Shown: positions 9,062 through 17,466, numbered from the stretch's first letter. The stretch is 41,314 nt of DNA from Minisyncoccota bacterium (GCA_031291955.1 JARLIA010000003.1:1-41314), one strand, 5' to 3'. Numbers and translations are program-made. Notes: generated from the sequence alone by a model not told the origin.

Positions 9062-9777
9062 AAAATTACTTTCACTGGAAAAACTATCACGGCGTTAAAA
9101 ATTCTTTTTATTCTCCAGGGTTGAAGAATCAATCGCCAGAGCCACTCCAGTCCCAGTCGACGCAAAAACAACGGGGCGCGCTTCGCTTTTCCCGTGAGAA
9201 AATCGAAAGCGCCGCCGACGCCCATTGATAGTCTGATTGTATCACTTTTTACGCTATTGATAAAGAGCTCTTGATGCGGCGCGCCGAAATTGCAAAAAAG
9301 TATCTGGTATTTGGTATCTGGTATTTGGTATAAAGAATCAGCTTTATTTAAATCCGCGCCGGATATATCTAATTTTGGGTGGATTTTCAAAATCGCTTCG
9401 CGGGTTTCGAGCCAGGTGGAAAGCCCGTCTTTATTGGCAGCCAGAAAAACGGAAAGATTGTTTTTCTCGGCCATTTTCATTATTTCCAGCATCAGATCCA
9501 CGCCGGCCATCCGGCATTTCAGGCGTTTTCCATAGCGCCAAAAAGCGAACCGAATTCCCATTCCGTCCGCGACATTAAGATCGCAGGAATTTAATATTTC
9601 CCGAAATTTATCATTCCTTTCCGCTTCCAAAATGAATTCCGGATTGACAGTCGCGATCTGATAAAGTTTAGACTCACCTAAAAAACTTTCCGCTTTCGCC
9701 AAAATCTCCAATCTGCTCAAATTATCAACTTTCACCCCGAGAATATTTTTTCTCGAATCTTCATCTAACATGTCCAT
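9046..9777 (-). CDS. WecG/TagA/CpsF-family glycosyltransferase
   Basis: ATVNPEFILEAERN, NVADGMGIRFAFW, RMAGVDLMLEIM, FCNFGAPHQELFI, MGVGGAFDFLTGKAKRAPLFLRRLGLEWLWRLILQPWR. Confidence 0.93.
   Translation of the reverse strand: MDMLDEDSRKNILGVKVDNLSRLEILAKAESFLGESKLYQIATVNPEFILEAERNDKFREILNSCDLNVADGMGIRFAFWRYGKRLKCRMAGVDLMLEIMKMAEKNNLSVFLAANKDGLSTWLETREAILKIHPKLDISGADLNKADSLYQIPDTKYQILFCNFGAPHQELFINSVKSDTIRLSMGVGGAFDFLTGKAKRAPLFLRRLGLEWLWRLILQPWRIKRIFNAVIVFPVKVILCKEK
9300..9327. repeat. 4 x 7-nt micro-array inside the wecG-like CDS
   Basis: [GTATCTG][GTATTTG][GTATCTG][GTATTTG]; encodes YQIPDTKYQI on the minus strand. Confidence 0.8.
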
Positions 9778-9798
9778 ATGTGGTTATATGGAAAGATA

Positions 9799-10341
9799 TT
9801 ATTTTAGCGTGCAGGATTCCAAAATGGCATATTCCTGACCCTTGGCTCCGAAGTCACTGGCCATAATTTCGACCGATTCGACAGGAAGAGTCAGCGGAAA
9901 TTTTTCCGAGATAGTTGGTTTATTCTCCAAAGCTTCCCATTTATATTTTCGGCCTCGGCCCAAAGTAATGTGCGGACGAAAAGTTTTTTTGGGCGCGCTG
10001 GATATTTCTAAACTTTCTTCGATGCCATTCACCAAGTTTTTAAGTTCTTCGCTGGCCGAGCCGGTGAGTGCCACCATTCGCGGAGTCTCTGCTGACGGAA
10101 AAAGTTCGATCCGGTCAAATTCCAAGTCAAAAATATCGCTTTTCTCAGCGGTCTCTCTTACTCGCGCGCAAATGCCTGGGACATCGTCTTCTGCGACATA
10201 ACCCAAAAACACCAATGTCACGTGTAAATTGGCTTCCGGCGTCCATTTGACCGGCAAAGATTGCCACTTTTCGACGGCTCTCTCCAGTCTTTTTCGGATT
10301 TTGTCAGGGATATTGATGCTGATAAAAATTTTGCGTTTCAT
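9799..10341 (-). CDS. thpR: RNA 2',3'-cyclic phosphodiesterase (2H / LigT family)
   Basis: KRKIFISINIPDKIRKRL, two HxTx motifs HVTLVFLG and HITLGR. Confidence 0.92.
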   Translation of the reverse strand: MKRKIFISINIPDKIRKRLERAVEKWQSLPVKWTPEANLHVTLVFLGYVAEDDVPGICARVRETAEKSDIFDLEFDRIELFPSAETPRMVALTGSASEELKNLVNGIEESLEISSAPKKTFRPHITLGRGRKYKWEALENKPTISEKFPLTLPVESVEIMASDFGAKGQEYAILESCTLK

Positions 10342-10379
10342 GTAAATAATAGTAACTTATATACAATAATTAAGCAAAA

Positions 10380-10411
10380 GAAAAAGCGAAGGATCCTTTG
10401 ATTCCTCCGCT
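10380..10411 (-). terminator. Putative terminator of the 43-aa ORF unit
   Basis: Minus strand AGCGGAGGAatcaaaggaTCCTTCGCTTTTTCTTTT. Confidence 0.6.
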
Positions 10412-10438
10412 CGCGTTACTTGGACATATCCAAGTTGG

Positions 10439-10570
10439 CTAAAACAGTTTTCCTCCGAAAAACTTTCCAACCCTAGATTTTGGACGTTTCTTGATATAAA
10501 CAAAAAGACCAATCCAAAACACGGCTACCACTAAGACCGGAAATATTACCCGAAAAAAGAACTCCCTCAC
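10439..10570 (-). CDS. Small predicted single-pass membrane protein, 43 aa, GTG start
   Basis: Hand translation: MREFFFRVIFPVLVVAVFWIGLFVYIKKRPKSRVGKFFGGKLF*. AGGAGG Shine-Dalgarno 7 nt upstream of GTG, terminator downstream. Below the ORF-track length cut-off. Confidence 0.62.
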   Translation of the reverse strand: MREFFFRVIFPVLVVAVFWIGLFVYIKKRPKSRVGKFFGGKLF

Positions 10571-10605
10571 GACACACCCTCCTTTCGCTTAGGTTCTCGT
10601 CTTGG

Positions 10606-10611
10606 TATAAT
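10606..10611 (+). promoter_or_regulatory. -10 box placed for a leaderless priA transcript
   Basis: TATAAT-GGTATCA-ATG (start at 10619). Confidence 0.45.
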
Positions 10612-10618
10612 GGTATCA

Positions 10619-12622
10619 ATGAAAGCTAAAAATAACAAATTTATTATTGACATTGTGCCGTTGACCCGAATTTCACTGACGCACAATCAGTCTTTTTCCT
10701 ATTTGTCCGATACGTCATTATCGGCCGGCACTTTGATAACTATCCCCTTCTCCGGACGAAAAATCGAGGGAATCGTACTCGGCGCGAAAAAAGATTTCCC
10801 AAGAATTGGAAACATTGAACTGAAGAAAATTGAGAAAGTCTTTGAAGAAAATTTTCTCACCGCAAAGCAGTTGGAACTGGCTGAGTTTATTTCGGACTAT
10901 TACCTCTCTCCGCTCGGGATCGTTCTCAAAAATTTCGTGCCGGCGCGGACGAAGGCGCGAAACGCGAAACGCGAAACGCGAAACGTAAATACGAAAAAAA
11001 TAATTTTAACAAAACACCAGAAAATAGCGGCTAAGAAAATAACAAGCGCTCCACGCTCCACGCTCCACGCTCCACGATTTCTCCTCTTTGGTCCGTCCGG
11101 CTCGGGGAAAACGGAAGTCTACATTCATTCCATTTTGAAATTAAGAGAAAAAGATCCTGATTTTCAATTCTTAATCTTGCTGCCTGAGAAAACACTCACC
11201 CCGCAAGCCGTCGAACGCTACGGAAATTATTTTAAAACGGAAGAAATCGCGGTCCTCTCCAGTAATATATCTAGAGGACGCTTCTATTCCGATTGGAAGA
11301 GAGTCCAATCAGGCGAAGTAAAGCTCGTGATAGCCACTCGCAAAGGGGTTTTTGCCCCTTACAAAAAATTGGGACTGATTGTGATTGATGAAGAGCAGGA
11401 TATATCGTACAAGAATTGGGATATGAATCCGCGCTATGACGCCCGGACAGCGGCCGAGAAATTGGCGGGGTTGCATAGTTGTCCGATTGTGCGAGGAACA
11501 GCCACGCCGTCGATCGAAAGTTTTTATCGCGCAAAAAATAAAGAGTTTGAATTACTGGAATTACCTCCGCTTCCTTCTCCCCAATCCTCTCCCGAGTACA
11601 AGAGAGGGAGTAGCGTTGAAGTGGTGGACATGAAAAAGGAAAGATGGGAGAAGAATTATTCCTGCGTCAGCAAAAAACTCAAATCAGAAATCGCCTACGC
11701 TTTGAAATATCAACAACAAACGATCCTATTCATAAATCGCCAAGGCATGAGCAGTTTTTCGGTTTGTGAGAATTGTAAGACTGTTTTGAAGTGTCCTCGA
11801 TGCGATCGGGCTTTGGTTTATGACGCGTCTGGAAACTATCGCTGCACTCATTGCACCTACAAGACCTCCATTACGCCACAGTGCCCGAAATGCCACGGCC
11901 TGGTTTTTAAAAACGTGGGATTGGGCACGCAAAAAGTGGAAAAGGAAGTTCAAAATCTTTTTCCCGGCGCGCGCTTGGCGCGTCTCGACAGCCAGGCCAT
12001 CAAAAAGTCCGGCACACAGGAAAAAATTTACAAAGATTTTTCCGCCGGCCTAATTGACATTCTGATCGGCACGCAAATGATCACCAAGGGTTGGGATTTG
12101 CCGAATGTGGCTCTGGTTGGTATAATAGACACGGATAATATACTAACGCAACCTGATTTTACGGCGGCTGAAAAATTCTACCAAAACATCGTCCAGATCG
12201 CCGGCCGTGCCGGACGACCGGGGGCTAAATTTCCCGGAACGGTCATCATTCAAACCTTTCAGCCGGAAAACAAATTGGTAAGAATGGCGGCTGAAAAAGA
12301 CTTTGAGTCGTTTTTTTCCCGCGAAGCCGAAGAGAGAAAAACGCTCGCCTACCCTCCGTTCGGAAGAATCGTAAAATTGGTTTTCCAGGACTACAGCCCC
12401 AAAAAAACGGAAAGCGAAACGAAACGCGCTTATGAAATCCTGAAAAATATCCCGGATATCTCCGTCACCGAACCGGAAAACGCTTTTGTTCCAAAAATTC
12501 GCGGCCGCGATCGAAAACAGCTGGTTGTGAAATTCAAAGATAAAATGCCCGCGGAACTGAAGAAGGAATTAAGAAAACTGGGACCAGGCTGGATTATTGA
12601 CGTGGATCCGGTGTCATTTTAA
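10619..12622 (+). CDS. priA: Primosomal protein N' (PriA helicase) with several low-complexity insertions
   Basis: LLFGPSGSGKTEVYIH, VIDEEQDISYK, GTATPSIESF, zinc motifs CENC...CPRC...CTHC...CPKC, IGTQMITKGWDLPNVALVGIIDTD, QIAGRAGRPG. Confidence 0.95.
   Translation: MKAKNNKFIIDIVPLTRISLTHNQSFSYLSDTSLSAGTLITIPFSGRKIEGIVLGAKKDFPRIGNIELKKIEKVFEENFLTAKQLELAEFISDYYLSPLGIVLKNFVPARTKARNAKRETRNVNTKKIILTKHQKIAAKKITSAPRSTLHAPRFLLFGPSGSGKTEVYIHSILKLREKDPDFQFLILLPEKTLTPQAVERYGNYFKTEEIAVLSSNISRGRFYSDWKRVQSGEVKLVIATRKGVFAPYKKLGLIVIDEEQDISYKNWDMNPRYDARTAAEKLAGLHSCPIVRGTATPSIESFYRAKNKEFELLELPPLPSPQSSPEYKRGSSVEVVDMKKERWEKNYSCVSKKLKSEIAYALKYQQQTILFINRQGMSSFSVCENCKTVLKCPRCDRALVYDASGNYRCTHCTYKTSITPQCPKCHGLVFKNVGLGTQKVEKEVQNLFPGARLARLDSQAIKKSGTQEKIYKDFSAGLIDILIGTQMITKGWDLPNVALVGIIDTDNILTQPDFTAAEKFYQNIVQIAGRAGRPGAKFPGTVIIQTFQPENKLVRMAAEKDFESFFSREAEERKTLAYPPFGRIVKLVFQDYSPKKTESETKRAYEILKNIPDISVTEPENAFVPKIRGRDRKQLVVKFKDKMPAELKKELRKLGPGWIIDVDPVSF
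10957..10984. repeat. 4 x 7-nt micro-array inside priA
   Basis: [GCGAAAC] x 4, perfect; encodes ARNAKRETRN. Confidence 0.95.
11048..11075. repeat. 4 x 7-nt micro-array inside priA (second)
   Basis: [GCTCCAC] x 4, perfect; encodes APRSTLHAPR. Confidence 0.95.
11586..11607. repeat. Palindromic insert inside priA
   Basis: CCTCTC-ccgagtacaa-GAGAGG; encodes part of PSPQSSPEYKRGSS. Confidence 0.55.
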
Positions 12623-12635
12623 CATTTTAGCAATG

Positions 12636-12667
12636 TGTTAAAATGTTAATATGCTAACATGCTAACA
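12636..12667. repeat. 4 x 8-nt micro-array running into the def start codon
   Basis: [TGTTAAAA][TGTTAATA][TGCTAACA][TGCTAACA]TG. Inverted related units just upstream (12615-12633). Confidence 0.8.
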
Positions 12668-13107
12668 TGATTCTCCCGATCATTACCTATCCCAACGACA
12701 TCCTGCGCAAAAAAGGCGCGCGAGTGAAAGACCCGAAAAGTTCCGAGACAAGGGAGCTGATTTTTGATATGCTGGAAACAATGGAATACAGCGGCAATGC
12801 CCTGGGACTGGCCGCTCCGCAAATAGGACAGTCAGTCCGTCTTTGTATCATCAAGCTCGACGGCAAAACACACATCCTCATTAATCCGAAAATTACCTAC
12901 AAATCCTGGAAAAAAGACACTGGCGAAGAAGGTTGTCTTTCCTTCCCCGGTAAGTTTATTCCCGTCAAGAGACACAAGAAAGTAACCGTCAAGGCCGTAG
13001 ACAAAGACGGAGAAAATGTCACTATCAAGGCTGATGGCCTGTTCTCACGCGCCCTCCAACATGAAATTGACCACCTGGACGGGGTTTTGTATATTGATAG
13101 AAAATAA
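12667..13107 (+). CDS. def: Peptide deformylase
   Basis: GLAAPQIG, EEGCLSFPG, LQHEIDHLDGVLYIDR. Confidence 0.97.
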   Translation: MILPIITYPNDILRKKGARVKDPKSSETRELIFDMLETMEYSGNALGLAAPQIGQSVRLCIIKLDGKTHILINPKITYKSWKKDTGEEGCLSFPGKFIPVKRHKKVTVKAVDKDGENVTIKADGLFSRALQHEIDHLDGVLYIDRK

Positions 13108-13116
13108 GCAACTAAA

Positions 13117-14082
13117 ATGGCAAAAGATCCAATCAAACTCCGCACTGTTTTTATGGGAACGTCGAATTTCGCGGCGGTCATCTTGGAAGATTTGCTCGGC
13201 GCCGGTTATAATATTGTTTCAGTCTATACTCAAGAAGACAAAAAAATCGGACGCAAACAAGAATTGCAAAAATCAGCCGTGAAAATGGTGGCGGAAAACA
13301 ACAAACTGGCCGTTTTTGAGCCAAAAAAATTCGATGCCGAAATCATCGCAGAACTCAAGTGGCAAAAACCGGATCTGATCATTGTGGCCGCTTATGGAAA
13401 AATATTGCCCCAGGAAGTTTTGGACATTCCGGGATTTGGAGCGCTCTGCGTCCACCCTTCGCTTCTCCCCAAATTCCGCGGGCCCTCCCCGATCCAAAAC
13501 GCGCTTCTTGAAAATGAGAAAGAGACCGGCAGCACGATCATTTTCATGAACGCCGGGATTGACTCGGGCGATATTCTGGCTCAAAGAAAAACAATCATCG
13601 AAGAAAATGAAATTTATCCCGGATTGCTTTCCAAATTGGCGGAACTGTCATCCGATCTGATGCTTGAAACTCTGCCGCTTTGGGTCGAACAGAAAATCAA
13701 TCCCCAGAAGCAGATCGACGATCAAGCTACCTACTGTCAACTGATTGAAAGATCCGATGGCCAAATCGTTTGGGCAAATGACGCCATTTCTATTCATAAC
13801 CAGTACCGGGCGTTTTTCTTGTGGCCGGGAATATTCACTTTTTGGGAAAAAGATGGTCTTAATCTGCGTTTGAAACTTTCCAAAATTTCTCTCGATCCCC
13901 TAAGTAGCGCGGATGACAACCGGAAATTTGGACAAGTTTTTAAACTGGAAGACAGGGTTGCCGTCCAGACTTCCATGGGCGCTATCATCCTGGAGGAAAT
14001 TCAATTGGAAGGCAAAAACAATCTGCGGATTGCGGAATTTGTGACCGGCTATCCGGAGTTTATCGGCAGTATTCTAAAATAA
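13117..14082 (+). CDS. fmt: Methionyl-tRNA formyltransferase
   Basis: VFMGTSNFAAVILEDLL, AYGKILPQEVLDIPGFGALCVHPSLLPKFRGPSPIQNALL, TGSTIIFMNAGIDSGDILAQ. Confidence 0.96.
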   Translation: MAKDPIKLRTVFMGTSNFAAVILEDLLGAGYNIVSVYTQEDKKIGRKQELQKSAVKMVAENNKLAVFEPKKFDAEIIAELKWQKPDLIIVAAYGKILPQEVLDIPGFGALCVHPSLLPKFRGPSPIQNALLENEKETGSTIIFMNAGIDSGDILAQRKTIIEENEIYPGLLSKLAELSSDLMLETLPLWVEQKINPQKQIDDQATYCQLIERSDGQIVWANDAISIHNQYRAFFLWPGIFTFWEKDGLNLRLKLSKISLDPLSSADDNRKFGQVFKLEDRVAVQTSMGAIILEEIQLEGKNNLRIAEFVTGYPEFIGSILK

Positions 14083-14084
14083 CA

Positions 14085-14906
14085 ATGGAAAATAAAAATA
14101 ACCAATCCAAAAAAAATACTTGGGCAGCCGGCATCGGATTTGCTTTGATATTGCTGGCGATTTTCGCGAGCCTGGGACGATCATATTTTTCAAAAATTAT
14201 GAATAGTCCCAAAGCCGCTCCTCCTTCCCAAAATTCGTCCGAATATAAAAGCCTTTCTGTCCAAGCTTTGTTTGCCAAAACCCAAAGCAGCCAAGCGCCC
14301 GCGATGTTGGACGTCCGCGACCCCGATCCCTTCGCTGCCGAACATATCATTGATTCAAAAAATATCGGCCAGCAAGAACTAAGCGACATTTTGTCTTCTT
14401 CCGACAAAAACAAGTCCTACTGCTTGATTGATGACCTTGGCCCCTCCCCGATAGAAACAAAGGTGATGGACGCCTTCTCCCAGGCCGGCTTCAAGAACGT
14501 AAGTTATCTCAAAGGCGGACTCACCGAATGGAAAAATGAGCTTGATCCGACGATAACAGCCGGCGACCCCTATTCCTTCACTGATCAAGCCAAGGTCAAT
14601 TATATCTCCAGCGATGACCTGAAAAAAATAATGGCCGGTGAAAATGATCTCTACATCATTGATGTCCGGACTGCCGCAGAATTCGCGACTGGCCATATGC
14701 CGGGAGCAGTGAATATAACCCTTGCCGACCTGGAGGCCAAGCGCGGCCAGATTCCGCTCGGCAAAAAAATCATCCTCTACGACAACGACAGCATCTGGGC
14801 TTTCCAAGGCGCGGTGCGTTTGTTTGATATGGGCACTCTCAATGTCTTCGCCCTCTCGGACGGATACAACACTTGGACACAAAAAGGCTACCCAGTAACG
14901 AAATAA
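14085..14906 (+). CDS. Membrane-anchored protein with two rhodanese-like domains
   Basis: N-terminal TM; MLDVRDPDPFAAEHIIDS...YLKGGLTEWKN and IIDVRTAAEFATGHMPGAVNI...LSDGYNTWTQKGYPV. Confidence 0.88.
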   Translation: MENKNNQSKKNTWAAGIGFALILLAIFASLGRSYFSKIMNSPKAAPPSQNSSEYKSLSVQALFAKTQSSQAPAMLDVRDPDPFAAEHIIDSKNIGQQELSDILSSSDKNKSYCLIDDLGPSPIETKVMDAFSQAGFKNVSYLKGGLTEWKNELDPTITAGDPYSFTDQAKVNYISSDDLKKIMAGENDLYIIDVRTAAEFATGHMPGAVNITLADLEAKRGQIPLGKKIILYDNDSIWAFQGAVRLFDMGTLNVFALSDGYNTWTQKGYPVTK

Positions 14907-14935
14907 AAAAGCGCGGACAGTCCGCGAAAAAAAAT

Positions 14936-14968
14936 AAAAACAGGCAACCAATACGGTTGCCTGTTTTT
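14936..14968. terminator. Bidirectional terminator
   Basis: AAAAACAGGCAACC-AATAC-GGTTGCCTGTTTTT; preceded by a CGCGGAC-A-GTCCGCG palindrome (14912-14926). Confidence 0.88.
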
Positions 14969-15025
14969 ATTTTCGATTGAAAAAACTTGCGGTAAACTCG
15001 CGAACTATCTGCCGCTCAAATACAC

Positions 15026-15301
15026 TTATTCCACCACCGCCAGAATATCTTCGTTCTTCAGGATCAGATAATCTTCTCCGGCAATTTTCAGTTCCGTGCC
15101 GGAATATTTAGCGAAGATCACTTTCTGACCCTTCTTAACTTTGATCTTCTCATCCGTTCCCACCGCGATCACTTTTCCTTCCTGCGGTTTTTCCGCTGAA
15201 ACGGTTTCGGGCAGCACGATGCCGGACTTGGTTTTGGGATCGTCTTTCAGCACTTTCACCAGAACATTTTTGCCCAACGGCTTGATGGTTTCTTTTTCCA
15301 T
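15026..15301 (-). CDS. groES: Co-chaperonin GroES
   Basis: IKPLGKNVLVKVLKDDPKTKSGIVLPETVSAEKPQEGKVIAVG. Confidence 0.96.
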   Translation of the reverse strand: MEKETIKPLGKNVLVKVLKDDPKTKSGIVLPETVSAEKPQEGKVIAVGTDEKIKVKKGQKVIFAKYSGTELKIAGEDYLILKNEDILAVVE

Positions 15302-15361
15302 ATGGATTATTCAGGAAAGCAGCCCGCGGATCGCGTCGACTATTTCCAGATGATTAAATAT

Positions 15362-16063
15362 TTATTTATATTCTCCATTAGCCTTGCTTTGAACATAGGA
15401 ATGCAGAAACAAAGCTTGCGAGGCGAACACTTTGAGCATTTCGATATTTTTCGGATTACTCTCCGCTTCCCGGTCGTAACCGCAAATCAGCAGATAACTT
15501 TTTATATTGTTTATTTTTTGGGCCGATGAAACAATCAAACAATCCTTCTTTTTTTCCACGGCCACGTTTTTTTTCATCCCGGCCAGGTCGGTATTTTTTA
15601 TCGGCGTCCTTTTTTCCTGAGCATTCAGCTCTTTATCTGTTTTCCCGCTTTTAAGGTCCACGAATCGCAAAGAAGAAGCATCCGCTTTCATCAAGAAGTT
15701 GGCCGCGCTGATAATCGACTGATAAATTTCCTCTTCTTTGGCCTTGCTTAGGACTGAACGATCGGTCAAACCGAGAGCAATATTCATCAAAATGTCCATC
15801 TTTCGGTTCACTTCACCGATATATCCATATGACTCCAGGAGATCTCTGACGGTCTGGTCAATTTTTCTCTGGTCTTTTTCTTTTTCCTTTTTCTGAAACA
15901 ATATTAATTGTTCGCGCCTGGTGAAAACCACAAAGGTGATCACCCCCATCAAAAAAATCGCCGCTTCTTCAGCTCGTGTTTGCGACAAAAAAAGGACATT
16001 CCCGCGAATAATGTCCGGGATAAGAACAGTTATTATGAAAAGAATCAGAAAAATCCAATACAT
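15362..16063 (-). CDS. Membrane protein with coiled coil and GAF-like C-terminal region, hypothetical
   Basis: Internal start MYWIFLILFIITVLIPDII (two TM helices). The longer ORF reading (to 16342) overlaps a better ORF in another frame. Confidence 0.6.
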   Translation of the reverse strand: MYWIFLILFIITVLIPDIIRGNVLFLSQTRAEEAAIFLMGVITFVVFTRREQLILFQKKEKEKDQRKIDQTVRDLLESYGYIGEVNRKMDILMNIALGLTDRSVLSKAKEEEIYQSIISAANFLMKADASSLRFVDLKSGKTDKELNAQEKRTPIKNTDLAGMKKNVAVEKKKDCLIVSSAQKINNIKSYLLICGYDREAESNPKNIEMLKVFASQALFLHSYVQSKANGEYK

Positions 16064-16092
16064 AAATAATCTTTCAAATCTCCTCTGATTTA

Positions 16093-16326
16093 TTATTGGT
16101 ATAAGTGATTGATACGACTGTCTCCCGGCCGTCTTTTTGAAAAGATGAAAATGTAAAGAATTTCCAAAATTGCCAGTGTATTGACAACCAGCAGGACAAT
16201 GAACCAGGCAGGCTGTCCCGCTCGGGCTGCTTTCCAAAGCGCCACACCCTTCCAAGGAATGGTCCAGAGGAGAATCAAAGCTATGATAAGACCCGCGTGC
16301 GGTCCATTTAGAATTGACAGTTCCAT
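16093..16326 (-). CDS. DUF5652-like small membrane protein
   Basis: MELSILNGPHAGLIIALILLWTIPWKGVALWKAARAGQPAWFIVLLVVNTLAILEILYIFIFSKR. Confidence 0.75.
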   Translation of the reverse strand: MELSILNGPHAGLIIALILLWTIPWKGVALWKAARAGQPAWFIVLLVVNTLAILEILYIFIFSKRRPGDSRINHLYQ

Positions 16327-16352
16327 ATTTAAAATATAACACCGGAGTCCGA

Positions 16353-17309
16353 TTAACGCAATAATTGGCTGATTTTTTCCTTTAGCGCGGCCAGAGCTTC
16401 CCAATCATGGACAGAAACCGCCAACACTTCCGGATTCAATTTCTGCATTTTTTTAACCTGTTTGTCGACCATTTTCTTGTCGACCAGGTCGGTTTTTGTA
16501 AGCAGAACCACCTCCCGCTTTCGGATCAATTCCGGATTATAGTTTTCCAGCTCTTTTCGAATTATTTTATAATCTTTCACCAGATCCGGCGACTCCAGAG
16601 AGATGCAGTGCAGCAAAAATTTGGTCCTTTGAATATGGCGCAAAAATTTTATCCCGAGACCCCGACCGGCCGACGCGCCCTCGATGAGACCGGGAATGTC
16701 GGCGATAATCACACCATCTAAATCTCCCAAGTTTGGTTCCAGAGTGGTGAAATGATAGGGCGCCACTTTGGCGGCCGCGGCCGTCAACTCATTGAGAAGT
16801 GAAGATTTTCCGGCGCTCGGCAACCCGATGAGACCAACATCGGCAATGAGGCGCAACTCCAGTTCGAAATTAAATTCCTGGCCGGGCTTTCCCTCTTCAT
16901 ATTCTTCAGGACTGGTGTTAGTCGAGGAGCGGAAAAAGAAATTTCCCCGGCCGCCGACGCCGCCTTTGGCAACCAATATTTTCTGACCGGATTTAGTTAT
17001 CTCCAAATCTCTTTTCGTGTCAAGATTGTGAAGCACTGTTCCGATTGGCACAGTCAGAATCAAGTCCTTTCCGGCCGGACCGTCCGAGCGGTTGCCTCGG
17101 CCGTTTTTCCCGTCCGGCGCCCAATATTCCCGTTTGTGCCGGTATTTCCGCAACGCAAAAACATCGGATACGCCTTGAAAATATACGTCTCCACCGTTTC
17201 CCCCCCGTCCGCCGGTGGGACCTAGGCTCATCTTGACCTTGTCAAAAGCCACGACCCCATTCCCGCCGTCTCCGGCCGACACCTTGATTTTTACTTCATC
17301 GGTCAGCAT
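16353..17309 (-). CDS. obgE: GTPase Obg/CgtA
   Basis: VKIKVSAGDGGNGVVAFDK, GGRGGNGGDV, GLPSAGKSSLLNELT, IADIPGLIEGASAGRGLGIKFLRHIQR. Confidence 0.97.
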   Translation of the reverse strand: MLTDEVKIKVSAGDGGNGVVAFDKVKMSLGPTGGRGGNGGDVYFQGVSDVFALRKYRHKREYWAPDGKNGRGNRSDGPAGKDLILTVPIGTVLHNLDTKRDLEITKSGQKILVAKGGVGGRGNFFFRSSTNTSPEEYEEGKPGQEFNFELELRLIADVGLIGLPSAGKSSLLNELTAAAAKVAPYHFTTLEPNLGDLDGVIIADIPGLIEGASAGRGLGIKFLRHIQRTKFLLHCISLESPDLVKDYKIIRKELENYNPELIRKREVVLLTKTDLVDKKMVDKQVKKMQKLNPEVLAVSVHDWEALAALKEKISQLLR

Positions 17310-17466
17310 ATTTGCAAACTCTAAAATTAACGAGATACAAAAACTTGTCCATCCTGCATTATAGCCCTTATTTCACAATTAGTAAAGTCAAAGAAAAAAC
17401 GCCCGGAGATGCAAGCATTGATGATACAAGCTGCTTGGTTCCAGACGTTTTGCCGGTAGTAAAATA

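Noticed and set aside
10957-11075. CRISPR array
   Set aside because: Repeat units are 7-8 nt with no spacers and no cas genes; the Cas4-like nuclease at 2047-3171 has no Cas neighbours and also fits a RecB-like role.
14912-14926. CGCGGAC-A-GTCCGCG as a further member of the GTAGRG palindrome family
   Set aside because: It lacks the GTAGRG boundary and sits beside a terminator; it could simply be part of the transcription end.
15026-15301. groES without adjacent groEL as a special finding
   Set aside because: Separated groES and groEL genes occur in many lineages; nothing else in the sequence makes it unusual.
15362-16342. Full-length 326-aa reading of the minus-strand ORF
   Set aside because: The N-terminal 93 residues overlap the DUF5652-like CDS in another frame and look non-coding; an internal Met at 16063 begins a normal TM protein.
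17395-17466. Possible structured RNA between the zinc-ribbon gene and obgE
   Set aside because: Only a weak 6-bp stem with a long loop (CAAGCA...TGCTTG); not sufficient.
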